Part shown: piece after piece, positions 14,335 to 15,866 of the stretch
How positions within the stretch are numbered: the first letter of the stretch is position 1
Layout: each line of letters opens with the position of its first letter
Source: Halieaceae bacterium UBA3479
Lineage (GTDB): Bacteria > Pseudomonadota > Gammaproteobacteria > Pseudomonadales > Halieaceae
Length of the DNA: 15,866 bases
Reading direction: 5' to 3'
Assembly (NCBI GenBank): GCA_002377985.1
Contig: DFQW01000067.1
Span: 1-15,866 of the forward strand
The notes under the pieces: generated by a model
Database searches by the model: none
Told to the model about the DNA's origin: nothing
The model's input: the letters and a program-made list of their open reading frames with translations, nothing else
Program-made: the position numbers and the translations under genes

Positions 14335-15866
14335 ATGCGTGCACTCATCAGAAATACTGTGATGGTTATCGGCGCACTTACCGCCGGCTGCGACTTATCA
14401 ACCGATACGCCTTCCACTGCAGATGTGGTCGTGATCGGCGACATCCATACCATGGACCCCAATCAACCCCTTGCTGAAGCCGTTGCCATCGTGGACGGCC
14501 GATTCCATTATGTTGGCAGCAAAAATGGCGCAATGGCGCATGTCAATGAAGGCACCGAGGTCATCGAACTCGGCAGCGCGGTGGGCTATCCCGGCCTGAT
14601 TGATGCACACGTGCACATCGCAGGGATCGGATCGGCCATGCGCTCGGTGGATTTAACGGGTGCCGAGAGCTACGACGAGCTCGTGGTGCGGGTTGCAGAA
14701 CGAGCAAAAATTACGCGCCCCGGCGCAACCATTTTGGGCAGAGGCTGGCATCAAAGCAAATGGCAACAAGCTCCCCTGGGGGGCCTGGATGGGGTTCCAA
14801 CCCACCATGCCCTCTCCGCTGCCGTGCCTGATCACCCTGTCCTTCTTGAGCATGCCAATGGGCACTCCGTGCTACTCAACCAAAATGCCATGGATAAGCT
14901 GGGCGTCTCGTCCAGTACGATTTCTCCAGAGGGGGGCGTGGTCGTTTTTCGCGACGGACAGCCTACCGGATTGCTCCACGAAACTGCGATAGACCTCACG
15001 CTGCCTTTACAGCAGTACGATATTGATGCTGCCGTCGAATTGATTGATCTCGCGCAACGACATCTTCTCAGCCAGGGCATCACGACCGCACATGATGCCG
15101 GCGCTCTACGCGTTGATATTCAGGCTCAGGAACAGATGGCCCAGCGTGGAAGCCTGTCAATGCGACTCTATACAATGATCTCTGCCGCTGACACAGATGC
15201 TCTCGCGGAGTGGCTGAAGCGTGGCCCCCAAATTAATCTGGGCGATAATCGACTGACGGTGCGGTCTATCAAAATTCAGGCAGACGGCGCCCTGGGATCC
15301 AGAACCGCATGGCTACATGCACCCTATACAGACGCACCCGACACCAGCGGCGTGCTGACCTATGACTTGAATACGCTGAGCACCTTGATTGAACAAACGC
15401 GGAGCGACAACTGGCAGATCAACGTACATGCCATTGGTGACCGAGCGAATTCGGAGGTGCTCGATGTATTCGCCCCCTTTACCCAGAGATTGATCGATCA
15501 TCGATTCAGAATAGAACACGCACAACATCTGGCGCCCGAGGACGCGCCCCGGTTTGGCGATCTGGGTGTCATCGCATCAATGCAGCCCATTCACTTGAGC
15601 TCTGATCGACCCTGGGCGATCGATCGACTCGGTCGCGAGCGCATTGAACAGGGCGCCTACATCTGGCAAGAGCTGCTGACCGAGGGCGTGGTGATAGCGT
15701 CTGGCACCGATGCCCCGGTAGAGCCCGTCAACCCGATTGCTAATTTTTATGCGGCAGTGACCCGCAAAACGCTGTTGGGCACGCCGCCAGATGGCTTCGA
15801 GGCGAAACAACGTCTCAGTCGATACGAGGCGCTGTACGCGATGACCATAGCTGCGGCCTTTGCAGG
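14335..15866 (+). CDS. metal-dependent amidohydrolase (amidohydrolase 3, YtcJ-like), lipoprotein-like, 3'-truncated
   Basis: The frame is open from the ATG at 14335 to the right edge (510 complete codons), so the C-terminus is missing. The metal site is represented by HVH (92-94) in GLIDAHVHIAG, K313 in IKIQADGALGSRT, H365 in HAIGDRAN, H395 in RIEHAQH and D459 in SGTDAPVEP, all expected for YtcJ-like amidohydrolases that cleave amide or imide bonds. The substrate is unknown. The N-terminus is basic, then hydrophobic, then TAGC at 16-19, a plausible but imperfect lipobox (Thr at -3). Asp follows the cysteine, which in E. coli-type sorting would favour the inner membrane. GGAGGG at 14318-14323 precedes the start at slightly long spacing. 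A strong terminator separates it from the TonB receptor gene. Confidence 0.88.
   Translation, partial: MRALIRNTVMVIGALTAGCDLSTDTPSTADVVVIGDIHTMDPNQPLAEAVAIVDGRFHYVGSKNGAMAHVNEGTEVIELGSAVGYPGLIDAHVHIAGIGSAMRSVDLTGAESYDELVVRVAERAKITRPGATILGRGWHQSKWQQAPLGGLDGVPTHHALSAAVPDHPVLLEHANGHSVLLNQNAMDKLGVSSSTISPEGGVVVFRDGQPTGLLHETAIDLTLPLQQYDIDAAVELIDLAQRHLLSQGITTAHDAGALRVDIQAQEQMAQRGSLSMRLYTMISAADTDALAEWLKRGPQINLGDNRLTVRSIKIQADGALGSRTAWLHAPYTDAPDTSGVLTYDLNTLSTLIEQTRSDNWQINVHAIGDRANSEVLDVFAPFTQRLIDHRFRIEHAQHLAPEDAPRFGDLGVIASMQPIHLSSDRPWAIDRLGRERIEQGAYIWQELLTEGVVIASGTDAPVEPVNPIANFYAAVTRKTLLGTPPDGFEAKQRLSRYEALYAMTIAAAFA

Noticed and set aside
1-15866. CRISPR arrays, insertion sequences, tRNA or rRNA genes
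   Set aside because: No regularly spaced repeats, transposase motifs, terminal inverted repeats or tRNA-like structures were seen; the window is a core genomic region.

Overview
The window looks like a chromosomal core region of a marine-type gammaproteobacterium. Base composition is moderate to fairly GC-rich and nearly every gene belongs to a familiar gammaproteobacterial family. The gene order dksA-gluQ-(cbrA)-cbrB-pcnB-folK-panB-panC...acs is, from memory, that of Pseudomonas. The large TonB receptor and the acetate symporter pair would suit an OM60/NOR5 (Halieaceae)-like lineage, but that placement is inference.

Layout on the + strand: the 3' part of dksA (1-496), gluQ (513-1361), a CbrB-type sigma-54 activator (1440-2801), a 349-bp gap, then a tightly packed run of pcnB, folK, a deoxynucleoside kinase, panB and panC (3151-7321). 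On the - strand, a DUF4212 small subunit and a sodium:solute symporter (9314-7318) meet panC tail to tail, sharing a CTAG stop. acs (9518-11449) diverges from them. A TonB-dependent receptor (11702-14236) follows with a strong terminator. A metal-dependent amidohydrolase with a lipoprotein-like N-terminus runs off the right edge (14335-end).

The most interesting part is 1362-3150. In Pseudomonas, CbrB works with the kinase CbrA and drives the small RNA CrcZ, encoded between cbrB and pcnB, from a sigma-54 promoter. Here cbrA is absent between gluQ and cbrB, and the CbrB receiver domain has lost its phosphorylation pocket, while the AAA+ domain (GAFTGA) and the DNA-binding tail are intact. The gap before pcnB still carries two GTAACA activator-type half-sites exactly 21 bp apart, a sigma-54 promoter with exact GG-N10-GC spacing, two 11-nt AAN-repeat motifs like those that let CrcZ titrate Hfq/Crc, and a hairpin followed by a U-rich run. 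This reads as a CrcZ-like RNA under a kinase-less, pseudo-receiver CbrB. GTAACA/TGTTAC hexamers are also concentrated in the other intergenic gaps (before cbrB, in the acs/symporter divergent region, and downstream of acs), which suggests a local regulon around acetate use.

Functional themes: stringent response and tRNA modification (dksA, gluQ), RNA polyadenylation (pcnB), cofactor synthesis (folK, panB, panC), deoxynucleotide salvage, acetate uptake and activation (symporter pair and acs), and outer-membrane uptake (TonB receptor).
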